Numbered from the stretch's first letter, positions 1-9,804 are shown. The stretch is 64,000 nt of DNA from Paramoeba atlantica (GCA_977017575.1 CDRNVI010000011.1:1-64000); one strand, 5' to 3'. The notes: generated from the letters alone by a model not told the origin. Numbers and translations are program-made.

Positions 1-343
1 ATGGGGATGTAAAGGCACCTATGCCATATCGATACTCCACAGAGTATCGACCGTTCAGCGACCAGGCACTTTCCTCCAAGTTTCCCTGCTTTCTCAGGGG
101 AGGCGACATCATTGAACAAGGGTAACCGCCTGTTTTACATACATTCATACATACAAAGGCATCTATGCGCCCTGTATTATAAAGCCGTACGTAAAAATCA
201 CAGCGTCCCGAGGACTCAATGCCGATTCGAAACGCAACTAGGCCCTTGAGGTGAGAGAGGCAAAGACGACATTGAAGAAAATCTCGTGAAACGTCGTGAA
301 AGGTCGTCGAAACCTCACCACCTGATTCCTCTTGCATTTAAAA

Positions 344-462
344 AGAGTACAACACTCAGGGTTCCCGAGCGATCGCTCACCTCAGTACTAACTGAGCCTG
401 ACGGTGCTTAACTTCACAAAGCGAACGGGATGTGGTGTTTTCACCGTAGTATGGTCGTACCC
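344..462 (-). rRNA. 5S ribosomal RNA, unit 1
   Basis: Read on the minus strand this is a full eukaryotic 5S rRNA of about 119 nt. It starts GGGTACGACCATACTACGG, contains the internal-control-region stretch AAGTTAAGCACCGTCAGG, and ends GTTGTACTCT. The first nine bases pair with the last nine to form helix I, with two G-U pairs. A TTTT run directly after the 3' end (plus 341-344) is a Pol III terminator. It is transcribed away from the SL RNA gene of the same unit. Confidence 0.96.
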
Positions 463-598
463 GGCGTAACTTGTGAAATCCCCACTATGAAAGAAATATT
501 TTCCACGACAATCTGCCTCATCCTGAGTGTCCCACAGAGGCGCTACTCACCATGTTTACGCTAGCGCAGTGGCTTCCGGGGTTTTTATCATTCGAAAA

Positions 599-667
599 GG
601 TCACACGGGCTGAGGATCGAACCTCCGTGCAAGTGTTTTGACATTCAGCACATGGCTACAGTTTGCC
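599..667 (-). ncRNA. tRNA-like element, distal, unit 1
   Basis: On the minus strand a B-box-like stretch GGTTCGATCCTC (plus 612-623) lies about 25 nt downstream of a possible A box, TAGCCATGTGCTG (plus 646-658). A TTTT run follows at plus 595-598. GAGG and CCTC enclose a 6-nt TTCGAT loop. I could not fold a convincing full cloverleaf, so it is called tRNA-like rather than a tRNA of known identity. Confidence 0.4.
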
Positions 668-681
668 ACGTGTTGCGAAAA

Positions 682-759
682 TTGACGGGGCGGGAATCGA
701 ACCAGGAGTTTGGTTCGTCAGTCTCAGAAAAGCACGCCCTGCCACTAGACAAGTTTCCA
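682..759 (-). ncRNA. tRNA-like companion of SL RNA, unit 1
   Basis: The minus strand has an exact B-box consensus, GGTTCGATTCC (plus 693-703), and an A-box-like TTGTCTAGTGGC (plus 741-752). A TTTT run at plus 678-681 ends it. The D arm can form (GTCT-AGTGGCA-GGGC), but the anticodon and acceptor stems do not pair convincingly. It points away from the SL RNA gene and its 5' end is about 95 bp from the SL cap site. In trypanosomatids, divergent tRNA genes at this distance supply the promoter boxes of U6 and 7SL RNA. A similar role here is inference. Confidence 0.5.
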
Positions 760-851
760 GGTTGCATTTTGGGCTAAGACTCGTGGAACAACAAGTTCAT
801 CAGTTTGACAAAAGCGAACAATGAGCTCTGGTGGTTGGTAAAGCCCTTGTT

Positions 852-965
852 AACTTTAACGATAAAGATACAGTTTCTGTACCTTGTTGGTATGAGAAGC
901 TTCGAACTCTAAGTTCGCTTGAAGGCCCCGGTTCCCGAGAAGGGGACTGGGGCTTATTTGCGCTA
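852..965 (+). ncRNA. Spliced-leader RNA gene, unit 1
   Basis: The exon is 852-889 (38 nt). It starts AACTTT, matching the AACU that carries cap 4 in kinetoplastids, and ends with the conserved CAGTTTCTGTACCTTGTTG. The splice donor at 890 reads GTATGAGAAGC, as in kinetoplastid SL introns. The intron then folds into CGAACT-CTA-AGTTCG and a longer stem built from GCCCCGGTTCCC and GGGGACTGGGGC. A weak Sm-like stretch, TTATTTGCG, follows. The exact 3' end is uncertain; about 965 is my estimate. This RNA would donate its exon to all nuclear mRNAs. Confidence 0.93.
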
Positions 966-1412
966 CAATAACTCTGTCACCAGGCAGTCTGACTCGCAAA
1001 ATCGGACTCCACCGATAAATAGGCAGGATGGCATGTTCATTAACGTCTGAAAATCTGCGGCACCGCAATTTAAATCTGCACCCATCCTAACACATCACAC
1101 AATATATCAACCAATCTTCTCGGTCATCCGCAATCCCGGTCAATGCCTCCTACAAAGATCTCAACGACACCTATAATCAGGCCAGCAATCGTGGAAAATT
1201 TGTGCAAATCCAATATATGCATGAACACCCTCACGGGTGGACCTTCTTTATCATACGCTCATTGGCGCAGAGATATTCCCCTTAATGCGACGGTCGATAT
1301 CATCGGCACATGATCCGCCCACAACGGATGTCGCACCAAGGGGCATTTGGAACGATAACACGAGGCAGAGTCACGCACAGCGGTACTCAAGGGGAAGTCT
1401 CAAGGGAAAAAA

Positions 1413-1503
1413 GCTCACTCAAAGAGTGAGCCGGGGAGGGGTAATGGGAAGCGCGTCCCCTGCTTCACCGAAGAAAGAGGGGCAGTTTCGCCCTTACTGC
1501 CGG
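1413..1503 (+). ncRNA. Candidate structured element, unit 1
   Basis: A perfect hairpin GCTCACT-CAAAG-AGTGAGC is followed by a G-rich segment and then CCCCTGCTTC...GAGGGGCAGTTTC, which can pair again (CTTC-ACC-GAAG inside CCCC/GGGG). Copies occur in the other units and a diverged relative lies at 15001-15074. I do not recognise the RNA, and it may equally be a dispersed repeat. Confidence 0.4.
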
Positions 1504-1542
1504 CCGGCAACGGGCATGTAACAGTAAGACTCTTCCCGGTGC

Positions 1543-1696
<154 letters not shown>

Positions 1697-1769
1697 TACG
1701 GAACGTAAAAAATAGGTAGCCTCAATTGTGGTCCCGGTGAGGCCCCGGAGTTGCGAGAAGCCTCCATAC

Positions 1770-1856
1770 CCCACAACTACCACCTTCCCCCCCTATTTAG
1801 CGGGGGTCGCGCAAGCGACCCCTGATAAATGGGGGGAAGGTGGTAGTTGTTTTGGG
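1770..1856. other. Long hairpin with GCAA tetraloop, unit 1
   Basis: The two arms pair nearly perfectly: CAACTACCACCTTCC with GGAAGGTGGTAGTTG, then CCCC/GGGG. An inner stem GGGGTCGC-GCAA-GCGACCCC is closed by a GNRA tetraloop. The outer CCCCA/TGGGG pairs extend it past a small bulge. It could be a processing or termination signal for SL-array transcripts, or the folded remains of an inverted-repeat element. Confidence 0.85.
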
Positions 1857-2170
1857 GGAAATGAGAGGCCGAACGCACGGAGGGGCCGGCCGGGCCATTG
1901 AGTCACGTCAAAGTGTGACGCTGAGTTCGTGGGAAGCAATTTGCGAAGCCCTAGGCGATGCTCAGTTGTATTGGGCGACACCGAGACAAACCACGGAAAT
2001 CCCAGATACGACAAGGTCTAGATATCATAAAGAGAGAAAAAACCGGAGCTGTAGACGCGAAAAAGAATGACAGAGATATAACAATGCGATATGCGACCGA
2101 TGAGTTGAGTCGATGCGTGTGCTGACTCTACCTTCCACCGTCATTCACAGAAAATTAACAAAAAATGTAT

Positions 2171-2378
2171 TATGACAGATAAGGGTGCAGTATGACAGAT
2201 AAGGGTGCGGCTTATATGACAGATAAGGGTGCAGTATGACAGATAAGGGTGCATTATGACAGATAAGGGTGCAGTATGACAGATAAGGGTGCATTATGAC
2301 AGATAAGGGTGCAGTATGACAGATAAGGGTGCATTATGACAGATAAGGGTGCGAGTTTCTATGACAGATAAGGGTGCG
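2171..2378. repeat. 20-nt minisatellite, unit 1
   Basis: About ten copies of TATGACAGATAAGGGTGCAG, with the last two bases alternating between AG and AT and two interrupted copies. There are no unique spacers, so it is not a CRISPR array. Confidence 0.95.
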
Positions 2379-2985
2379 GGTGCCCCGGCTTCGAATACGC
2401 GGAACGCTTCTGACCACACCTTTGTCTGCGGGGGAAAACCTCCGAATGCGTTGTGGGTCGATCAGTAAACGGAAATCTTCCTTAGATGGGAGCTTACGTG
2501 TGTTAGGCTATCTGTTCGATACACCGCAGCAGCAAGGTGACACCTCTCGATGCCAGAGGATTCCGCTTCCTTGGTTTGCAGACGTTACATCCATCCCACC
2601 ACCTGCTCCAGTAGCGTGGCACCGCACTTCCTGACGGGGAGTATGGGGATGTAAAGGCACCTATGCCATATCGATACTCCACAGAGTATCGACCGTTCAG
2701 CGACCAGGCACTTTCCTCCAAGTTTCCCTGCTTTCTCAGGGGAGGCGACATCATTGAACAAGGGTAACCGCCTGTTTTACATACATTCATACATACAAAG
2801 GCATCTATGCGCCCTGTATTATAAAGCCGTACGTAAAAATCACAGCGTCCCGAGGACTCAATGCCGATTCGAAACGCAACTAGGCCCTTGAGGTGAGAGA
2901 GGCAAAGACGACATTGAAGAAAATCTCGTGAAACGTCGTGAAAGGTCGTCGAAACCTCACCACCTGATTCCTCTTGCATTTAAAA

Positions 2986-3104
2986 AGAGTACAACACTCA
3001 GGGTTCCCGAGCGATCGCTCACCTCAGTACTAACTGAGCCTGACGGTGCTTAACTTCACAAAGCGAACGGGATGTGGTGTTTTCACCGTAGTATGGTCGT
3101 ACCC
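2986..3104 (-). rRNA. 5S ribosomal RNA, unit 2
   Basis: Copy of the 5S gene at 344-462, with no difference seen, in the second tandem unit. It has the same helix I pairing and the same T-run terminator. Confidence 0.96.
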
Positions 3105-3240
3105 GGCGTAACTTGTGAAATCCCCACTATGAAAGAAATATTTTCCACGACAATCTGCCTCATCCTGAGTGTCCCACAGAGGCGCTACTCACCATGTTTA
3201 CGCTAGCGCAGTGGCTTCCGGGGTTTTTATCATTCGAAAA

Positions 3241-3309
3241 GGTCACACGGGCTGAGGATCGAACCTCCGTGCAAGTGTTTTGACATTCAGCACATGGCTA
3301 CAGTTTGCC
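3241..3309 (-). ncRNA. tRNA-like element, distal, unit 2
   Basis: Copy of the element at 599-667 in the second tandem unit, with the same B-box-like and A-box-like stretches and the same T run. Confidence 0.4.
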
Positions 3310-3323
3310 ACGTGTTGCGAAAA

Positions 3324-3401
3324 TTGACGGGGCGGGAATCGAACCAGGAGTTTGGTTCGTCAGTCTCAGAAAAGCACGCCCTGCCACTAGACAAGTTTCC
3401 A
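3324..3401 (-). ncRNA. tRNA-like companion, unit 2, first copy
   Basis: Copy of the element at 682-759, upstream of the SL RNA gene at 3494. It lies inside the first half of a 297-bp tandem duplication. Confidence 0.5.
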
Positions 3402-3493
3402 GGTTGCATTTTGGGCTAAGACTCGTGGAACAACAAGTTCATCAGTTTGACAAAAGCGAACAATGAGCTCTGGTGGTTGGTAAAGCCCTTGTT

Positions 3494-3607
3494 AACTTTA
3501 ACGATAAAGATACAGTTTCTGTACCTTGTTGGTATGAGAAGCTTCGAACTCTAAGTTCGCTTGAAGGCCCCGGTTCCCGAGAAGGGAACTGGGGCTTATT
3601 TGCGTTA
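3494..3607 (+). ncRNA. Spliced-leader RNA gene, unit 2, first copy
   Basis: The exon 3494-3531 is identical to unit 1. The intron's distal stem reads GGGAACT instead of GGGGACT, which turns a G-U pair into A-U and so keeps the stem. Confidence 0.93.
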
Positions 3608-3620
3608 CAATAAGCGAAAA

Positions 3621-3698
3621 TTGACGGGGCGGGAATCGAACCAGGAGTTTGGTTCGTCAGTCTCAGAAAAGCACGCCCTGCCACTAGACAAGTTTCCA
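3621..3698 (-). ncRNA. tRNA-like companion, unit 2, second copy
   Basis: Second copy within unit 2, produced by the 297-bp duplication. It lies upstream of the SL RNA gene at 3791. Confidence 0.5.
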
Positions 3699-3790
3699 GG
3701 TTGCATTTTGGGCTAAGACTCGTGGAACAACAAGTTCATCAGTTTGACAAAAGCGAACAATGAGCTCTGGTGGTTGGTAAAGCCCTTGTT

Positions 3791-3904
3791 AACTTTAACG
3801 ATAAAGATACAGTTTCTGTCCCTTGTTGGTATGAGAAGCTTCGAACTCTAAGTTCGCTTGAAGGCCCCGGTTCCCGAGAAGGGAACTGGGGCTTATTTGC
3901 GTTA
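3791..3904 (+). ncRNA. Spliced-leader RNA gene, unit 2, second copy (variant exon)
   Basis: The second SL gene of unit 2 was made by a 297-bp tandem duplication (3317-3613 and 3614-3910). Its exon 3791-3828 reads CTGTCCCTTGTTG instead of CTGTACCTTGTTG, so it would mark mRNAs with a different leader if expressed. The donor and intron stems are intact. Confidence 0.9.
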
Positions 3905-4351
3905 CAATAACTCTGTCACCAGGCAGTCTGACTCGCAAAATCGGACTCCACCGATAAATAGGCAGGATGGCATGTTCATTAACGTCTGAAAATCTGCGGC
4001 ACCGCAATTTAAATCTGCACCCATCCTAACACATCACACAATATATCAACTAATCTTCTCGGTCATCCGCAATCCCGGTCAATGCCTCCTACAAAGATCT
4101 CAACGACACCTATAATCAGGCCAGCAATCGTGGAAAATTTGTGCAAATCCAATATATGCATGAACACCCTCACGGGTGGACCTTGTTTATCATACGCTCA
4201 TTGGCGCAGAGATATTCCCCTTAATGCGACGGTCGATATCATCGGCACATGATCCGCCCACAACGGATGTCGCACCAAGGGGCATTTGGAACGATAACAC
4301 GAGGCAGAGTCACGCACAGCGGTACTCAAGGGGAAGTCTCAAGGGAAAAAA

Positions 4352-4442
4352 GCTCACTCAAAGAGTGAGCCGGGGAGGGGTAATGGGAAGCGCGTCCCCT
4401 GCTTCACCGAAGAAAGAGGGGCAGTTTCGCCCTTACTGCCGG
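4352..4442 (+). ncRNA. Candidate structured element, unit 2
   Basis: Copy of the element at 1413-1503 in the second unit, next to the (GA)n tract. Confidence 0.4.
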
Positions 4443-4481
4443 CCGGCAACGGGCATGTAACAGTAAAACTCTTCCCGGTGC

Positions 4482-4589
<108 letters not shown>

Positions 4590-4662
4590 TACGGAACGTA
4601 AAAAATAGGTAGCCTCAATTGTGGTCCCGGTGAGGCCCCGGAGTTGCGAGAAGCCTCCATAC

Positions 4663-4749
4663 CCCACAACTACCACCTTCCCCCCCTATTTAGCGGGGGT
4701 CGCGCAAGCGACCCCTGATAAATGTGGGGAAGGTGGTAGTTGTTTTGGG
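4663..4749. other. Long hairpin with GCAA tetraloop, unit 2
   Basis: Copy of the hairpin at 1770-1856 with one mismatch in the outer stem (AATGTGGGG instead of AATGGGGGG). Confidence 0.85.
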
Positions 4750-5063
4750 GGAAATGAGAGGCCGAACGCACGGAGGGGCCGGCCGGGCCATTGAGTCACG
4801 TCAAAGTGTGACGCTGTGTTCGTGGGAAGCAATTTGCGAAGCCCTAGGTGATGCTCAGTTGTATTGGGCGACACCGAGACAAACCACGGAAATCCCAGAT
4901 ACGACAAGGTCTAGATATCATAAAGAGAGAAAAAACCGGAGCTGTAGACGCGAAAAAGAATGACAGAGATATAACAATGCGATATGCGACCGATGAGTTG
5001 AGTCGATGCGTGTGCTGACTCTACCTTCCACCGTCATTCACAGAAAATTAACAAAAAATGTAT

Positions 5064-5271
5064 TATGACAGATAAGGGTGCAGTATGACAGATAAGGGTG
5101 CGGCTTATATGACAGATAAGGGTGCAGTATGACAGATAAGGGTGCATTATGACAGATAAGGGTGCAGTATGACAGATAAGGGTGCAGTATGACAGATAAG
5201 GGTGCAGTATGACAGATAAGGGTGCATTATGACAGATAAGGGTGCGAGTTTCTATGACAGATAAGGGTGCG
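5064..5271. repeat. 20-nt minisatellite, unit 2
   Basis: Same array and same total length as 2171-2378, but with a different order of the AG/AT variants. This suggests exchange between units. Confidence 0.95.
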
Positions 5272-5878
5272 GGTGCCCCGGCTTCGAATACGCGGAACGC
5301 TTCTGACCACACCTTTGTCTGCGGGGGAAAACCTCCGAATGCGTTGTGGGTCGATCAGTAAACGGAAATCTTCCTTAGATGGGAGCTTACGTGTGTTAGG
5401 CTATCTGTTCGATACACCGCAGCAGCAAGGTGACACCTCTCGATGCCAGAGGATTCCGCTTCCTTGGTTTGCAGACGTTACATCCATCCCACCACCTGCT
5501 CCAGTAGCGTGGCACCGCACTTCCTGACGGGGAGTATGGGGATGTAAAGGCACCTATGCCATATCGATACTCCACAGAGTATCGACCGTTCAGCGACCAG
5601 GCACTTTCCTCCAAGTTTCCCTGCTTTCTCAGGGGAGGCGACATCATTGAACAAGGGTAACCGCCTGTTTTACATACATTCATACATACAAAGGCATCTA
5701 TGCGCCCTGTATTATAAAGCCGTACGTAAAAATCACAGCGTCCCGAGGACTCAATGCCGATTCGAAACGCAACTAGGCCCTTGAGGTGAGAGAGGCAAAG
5801 ACGACATTGAAGAAAATCTCGTGAAACGTCGTGAAAGGTCGTCGAAACCTCACCACCTGATTCCTCTTGCATTTAAAA

Positions 5879-5997
5879 AGAGTACAACACTCAGGGTTCC
5901 CGAGCGATCGCTCACCTCAGTACTAACTGAGCCTGACGGTGCTTAACTTCACAAAGCGAACGGGATGTGGTGTTTTCACCGTAGTATGGTCGTACCC
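5879..5997 (-). rRNA. 5S ribosomal RNA, unit 3
   Basis: Third copy of the 5S gene, with no difference seen from the other two. It lies in the array unit that is truncated further downstream. Confidence 0.96.
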
Positions 5998-6133
5998 GGC
6001 GTAACTTGTGAAATCCCCACTATGAAAGAAATATTTTCCACGACAATCTGCCTCATCCTGAGTGTCCCACAGAGGCGCTACTCACCATGTTTACGCTAGC
6101 GCAGTGGCTTCCGGGGTTTTTATCATTCGAAAA

Positions 6134-6202
6134 GGTCACACGGGCTGAGGATCGAACCTCCGTGCAAGTGTTTTGACATTCAGCACATGGCTACAGTTTG
6201 CC
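6134..6202 (-). ncRNA. tRNA-like element, distal, unit 3
   Basis: Copy of the element at 599-667 in the third, truncated tandem unit. Confidence 0.4.
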
Positions 6203-6216
6203 ACGTGTTGCGAAAA

Positions 6217-6294
6217 TTGACGGGGCGGGAATCGAACCAGGAGTTTGGTTCGTCAGTCTCAGAAAAGCACGCCCTGCCACTAGACAAGTTTCCA
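6217..6294 (-). ncRNA. tRNA-like companion, unit 3, first copy
   Basis: Copy of the element at 682-759, upstream of the SL RNA gene at 6387. Confidence 0.5.
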
Positions 6295-6386
6295 GGTTGC
6301 ATTTTGGGCTAAGACTCGTGGAACAACAAGTTCATCAGTTTGACAAAAGCGAACAATGAGCTCTGGTGGTTGGTAAAGCCCTTGTT

Positions 6387-6500
6387 AACTTTAACGATAA
6401 AGATACAGTTTCTGTACCTTGTTGGTATGAGAAGCTTCGAACTCTAAGTTCGCTTGAAGGCCCCGGTTCCCGAGAAGGGAACTGGGGCTTATTTGCGTTA
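6387..6500 (+). ncRNA. Spliced-leader RNA gene, unit 3, first copy
   Basis: Same exon (6387-6424) and intron as the first copy of unit 2. Confidence 0.93.
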
Positions 6501-6513
6501 CAATAAGCGAAAA

Positions 6514-6591
6514 TTGACGGGGCGGGAATCGAACCAGGAGTTTGGTTCGTCAGTCTCAGAAAAGCACGCCCTGCCACTAGACAAGTTTCCA
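6514..6591 (-). ncRNA. tRNA-like companion, unit 3, second copy
   Basis: Duplicated copy in unit 3, upstream of the SL RNA gene at 6684. Confidence 0.5.
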
Positions 6592-6683
6592 GGTTGCATT
6601 TTGGGCTAAGACTCGTGGAACAACAAGTTCATCAGTTTGACAAAAGCGAACAATGAGCTCTGGTGGTTGGTAAAGCCCTTGTT

Positions 6684-6797
6684 AACTTTAACGATAAAGA
6701 TACAGTTTCTGTCCCTTGTTGGTATGAGAAGCTTCGAACTCTAAGTTCGCTTGAAGGCCCCGGTTCCCGAGAAGGGAACTGGGGCTTATTTGCGTTA
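6684..6797 (+). ncRNA. Spliced-leader RNA gene, unit 3, second copy (variant exon)
   Basis: Same variant exon (6684-6721, CTGTCCCTTGTTG) as the second copy of unit 2. The pair of exon types is therefore preserved across units. Confidence 0.9.
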
Positions 6798-7283
6798 CAA
6801 TAACTCTGTCACCAGGCAGTCTGACTCGCAAAATCGGACTCCACCGATAAATAGGCAGGATGGCATGTTCATTAACGTCTGAAAATCTGCGGCACCGCAA
6901 TTTAAATCTGCACCCATCCTAACACATCACACAATATATCAACTAATCTTCTCGGTCATCCGCAATCCCGGTCAATGCCTCCTACAAAGATCTCAACGAC
7001 ACCTATAATCAGGCCAGCAATCGTGGAAAATTTGTGCAAATCCAATATATGCATGAACACCCTCACGGGTGGACCTTGTTTATCATACGCTCATTGGCGC
7101 AGAGATATTCCCCTTAATGCGACGGTCGATATCATCGGCACATGATCCGCCCACAACGGATGTCGCACCAAGGGGCATTTGGAACGATAACACGAGGCAG
7201 AGTCACGCACAGCGGTACTCAAGGGGAAGTCTCAAGGGAAAAAAGCTCACTCAAAGAGTGAGCCGGGGAGGGGTAATGGGAAG

Positions 7284-8387
7284 TTCAATAATGGGAGTTC
7301 ATATATTGGATCTGACTCGAGGATTGTCTGTTGAAGAGAATCAGAAGAAGCCGTTATTTCCGCACAATTCTTATCATAAACAATGAAACGGTCTAAGTTA
7401 GTTTGTTTCAATTCTTCATCACTACGACCTCGCTTTTTTTGCATGAGAGGATTAGAGTAGCGGGAAGATTGTGCTTTATGCTCCTTTACTTTACATTCTA
7501 GAATTCGGACTCGTTCCGGTGTAAAAGGAGAATATTTACCTCCCCACTCTTGACGTAAATACACCTCCAGATTATGAATTATCAAACGATATGCAAAACT
7601 ATAGTACAAAAGAGAATCTGAAAATTTAGTCCAATTTCGGAATGCTAACCACCTGCCTGTGCAAGAGCGGCTGAAAATATTCTCGACACGAGCGCGAAAA
7701 TGAGATAAGGACTCATTGTACGCAAGTTTTACATCTGCTTCGCGAACGTAATCAGAAATAGGCTTGTTCGCCTGCAAAGAAGGCCATATATGCGTTTTGG
7801 CGTGTGGAGTTATGATTCTTTGACATTCGTAAAATCCTCCATCTGCCAAAGCTCTAATTCCGCGAGAAGAAACAAAGCGAAGTACACCACAATCCTGAAT
7901 GACAGAATCAGATGAAGCGCCACAATACAAGCCATCCCCAAAAAAACAAACGTACCCTGTCAACGTGCGCCCTACCATAGCTTTGAGTACGTGTTCCCCG
8001 GTACTTTGGGTTATAACACCCAGGTCTTGCATCCACATACATGTAGATGGGAACAGTGTCTATCAACACCTTTACATCCGGCGGCCAGAAACCAAAGGTT
8101 GTATTGTTCGGATGGTTTAACATCTCGTCGCTGGGGTTCAGAAGCCATTTCTCACTCAGCTTTGTGTAAAGTTCATAAAAAAAATTGGGAATTGTATCCT
8201 TACAGGATCGGATCGACCAACCCCTTTTTGACATAAACTTGGCGGCAGAAGACCATCTAGCACCGTTGTAGAACCACGTAAACGAGGCGTCTACTACATC
8301 GCGATCGAAACCGCATTGATAAATTAAATGGTGAAACGAAGCAAGTGTGAGCCCACAGTCAGTCAACTCCCCAAGGTTAGATGACAT
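7284..8387 (-). mobile_element. Harbinger/IS5-like DDE transposase, frameshifted
   Basis: Two overlapping minus-strand frames (8387-7908 and about 8038-7284) together resemble a DDE_4-type transposase. A first Asp lies in VLIDTVPIYM, a second in RALADGGFYE, and a Glu in SHFRARVENIF, with the linking segment GEHVLKAMVGRTLTGYV. The frame changes once near 8000. Its 3' end coincides with the point where SL-repeat homology stops (7283/7284), so the element may have inserted into or capped the array. I did not find terminal inverted repeats. Confidence 0.6.
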
Positions 8388-8601
8388 TAAGACGTACTAG
8401 TCGTATTTGATAAAATTGCTAAATACCATTAAGTAGCAATGTTGCAACGTTAGTAGTTGATCTTTAATAGTTTAATATCATACATGTATATTTGTTGCGT
8501 ATGAGAAATAGAGTAATACAATTAACTTTGACTTGCACGAAATACTTTTACTTGAACTTTTACTTTACATGAGCCACTTTGGCCTGCATACTAAACACTT
8601 C

Positions 8602-9393
8602 TCATTCAATGATTTCAACGAGGTTCGGTTCTCGAGACCGCTTTACCTGAACAACAAAATTTGCCTTGATCGAAGCTACTCCGAGTTCCACAAGTTTTTC
8701 CCAGGTCTCTTCTGGATTCAGATCATCGACGTCGTAGTCAATGGAGCTCAGCTTTCCGAGGGAGCGTTTGCGGGTGCTTGCATGCGGGTTGGCAAAATGA
8801 ACCTTCTCTGTCAAGACCTTATAGAGTCTGTCGCGCTCGTCCTTACGTTGATCAATACTTGAGCGCGTGTAGGAGGCCCACATGTTCCGCAGAAGTATAC
8901 CAGTGGGGCGTACGTCTTTGGGATGTAATGCCACCTTGAAGTATTGAGTTGAAAGAAGACGTGCGGAGCGCATAAATTTTTCGTACTCGTCGTTTCGAGA
9001 GCAGGCATTTATTTGAACAAGAATTTGCACAATGTCTTTGGCGACAAGACGCCTCCCTAGGAAAGTGTGCTTAACGTACAAGCAACATACGTATTGCGCT
9101 TTGGCTGGATCCGTCCCACAGGAAACAAGTTTTTCTTTCTGTGATCGTGACATTTGCTCGAGGTCTTTCGACGAGGAGCAGCGAGGACATATTTTGGCCA
9201 GAATCGGCACGTTTGCATAATCGCAGTTGGCACATTGCTCTACTTCCACACTTGATTCAGTGTTACTCTGAATCGGTGTTTCGCAATACAAGCACCGTCG
9301 TGGAGAACATAGCGTGAACGGTGTAACCTTTTCACATTGAACGCAGAACAGAGCAGGGATAACGTCACCTCCAGCCCGAACGCTTTCAGCCAT
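8602..9393 (-). CDS. Zinc-ribbon protein of unknown function
   Basis: A 263-residue protein that starts at an ATG on the minus strand. The first 75 residues hold repeated Cys pairs (CVQC, CLYC, CANC, CPRC) typical of small zinc ribbons. The remaining 190 residues look helical and charged and end in an acidic-then-basic tail. I do not recognise the family. It is the only intact-looking minus-strand gene in the window and faces away from the long plus-strand cluster, so it would sit at the head of the opposite transcription unit. A transposon accessory protein is an alternative, given the transposase next to it. Confidence 0.6.
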   Translation of the reverse strand: MAESVRAGGDVIPALFCVQCEKVTPFTLCSPRRCLYCETPIQSNTESSVEVEQCANCDYANVPILAKICPRCSSSKDLEQMSRSQKEKLVSCGTDPAKAQYVCCLYVKHTFLGRRLVAKDIVQILVQINACSRNDEYEKFMRSARLLSTQYFKVALHPKDVRPTGILLRNMWASYTRSSIDQRKDERDRLYKVLTEKVHFANPHASTRKRSLGKLSSIDYDVDDLNPEETWEKLVELGVASIKANFVVQVKRSREPNLVEIIE

Positions 9394-9677
9394 GTCAATG
9401 TTTTGAAGAAATGAAACCTACTACCCTCATTTTTAAAATCTCAGTTTAAAACGCGCTTATAAACGAAGAAGCCATTCATACTCAGTAGAAACAATTTACA
9501 AACACCAATAAAAAAAATCCAAATCATTCCGGATTGCTCCGGATGGTCACTGGCAAGCCAGACCCTTCACAGACAGATTTGGAAGTTCCGAGGCCGCTCT
9601 ACCAGTTTCCGCTTGTCCAAGGCGGCACCAACGTGCTGTTACCAACACACTGCGTCGACGAACTGTACGTCAACACG

Positions 9678-9732
9678 GCTTACCCAAGAGGTGTAAGCCG
9701 GGTAAGGGAGCTGGTTCCCCGAGGGGAGGGTC
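9678..9732 (+). other. Weak relative of the structured element
   Basis: The hairpin GGCTTAC-(8 nt)-GTAAGCC is followed by GGGTAAGGGAGC. The layout resembles the elements at 1413 and 15001, but with little sequence identity after the hairpin. Confidence 0.2.
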
Positions 9733-9804
9733 CGGGACGGTCCTCCGAGTACTGGGCCTAGTCGGTTATCAGCCCAGCCTCTTAGAGTGAGGCCGCCGGG
9801 AATA

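Larger units (their letters stand above)
3317..3910. repeat. 297-bp direct duplication, unit 2
   Basis: Blocks 3317-3613 and 3614-3910 each begin GCGAAAATTGACGG and each hold one tRNA-like companion and one SL RNA gene. Unit 1 has a single block, so copy number varies within the array. Confidence 0.9.
6210..6803. repeat. 297-bp direct duplication, unit 3
   Basis: Same duplication as in unit 2 (6210-6506 and 6507-6803). It predates the amplification of units 2 and 3 or was spread by gene conversion. Confidence 0.9.

Noticed and set aside
556-575. GCGCAGTGGC resembling U4 snRNA 5' region
   Set aside because: Similarity ends after ten bases and no U4 5' stem-loop follows.
1111-1125. ATCTTCTCGG as at the 5' end of trypanosome U2 snRNA
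   Set aside because: The GCTAAGATCAAG branch-site region that should follow is absent.
1346-1372. TTGGAACGATA similar to part of U6 snRNA
   Set aside because: The ACAGAG box and the GATTAGCATGGCCCCTGCGC core that should follow are missing.
2171-2378. Regular 20-nt repeats considered as a CRISPR array
   Set aside because: There are no unique spacers, the context is eukaryotic, and the same array occurs in each SL unit.
2503-2979. 158-codon minus-strand frame repeated in two SL units (also 5396-5872)
   Set aside because: It lies between the minisatellite and the 5S gene, has no family resemblance, and is copied only because the unit is copied.
9534-9761. Open frame in the strand-switch region, and the thought of a signal-recognition or RNase P RNA there
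   Set aside because: No protein motif was seen, and neither the SRP domain IV nor RNase P conserved regions could be found.
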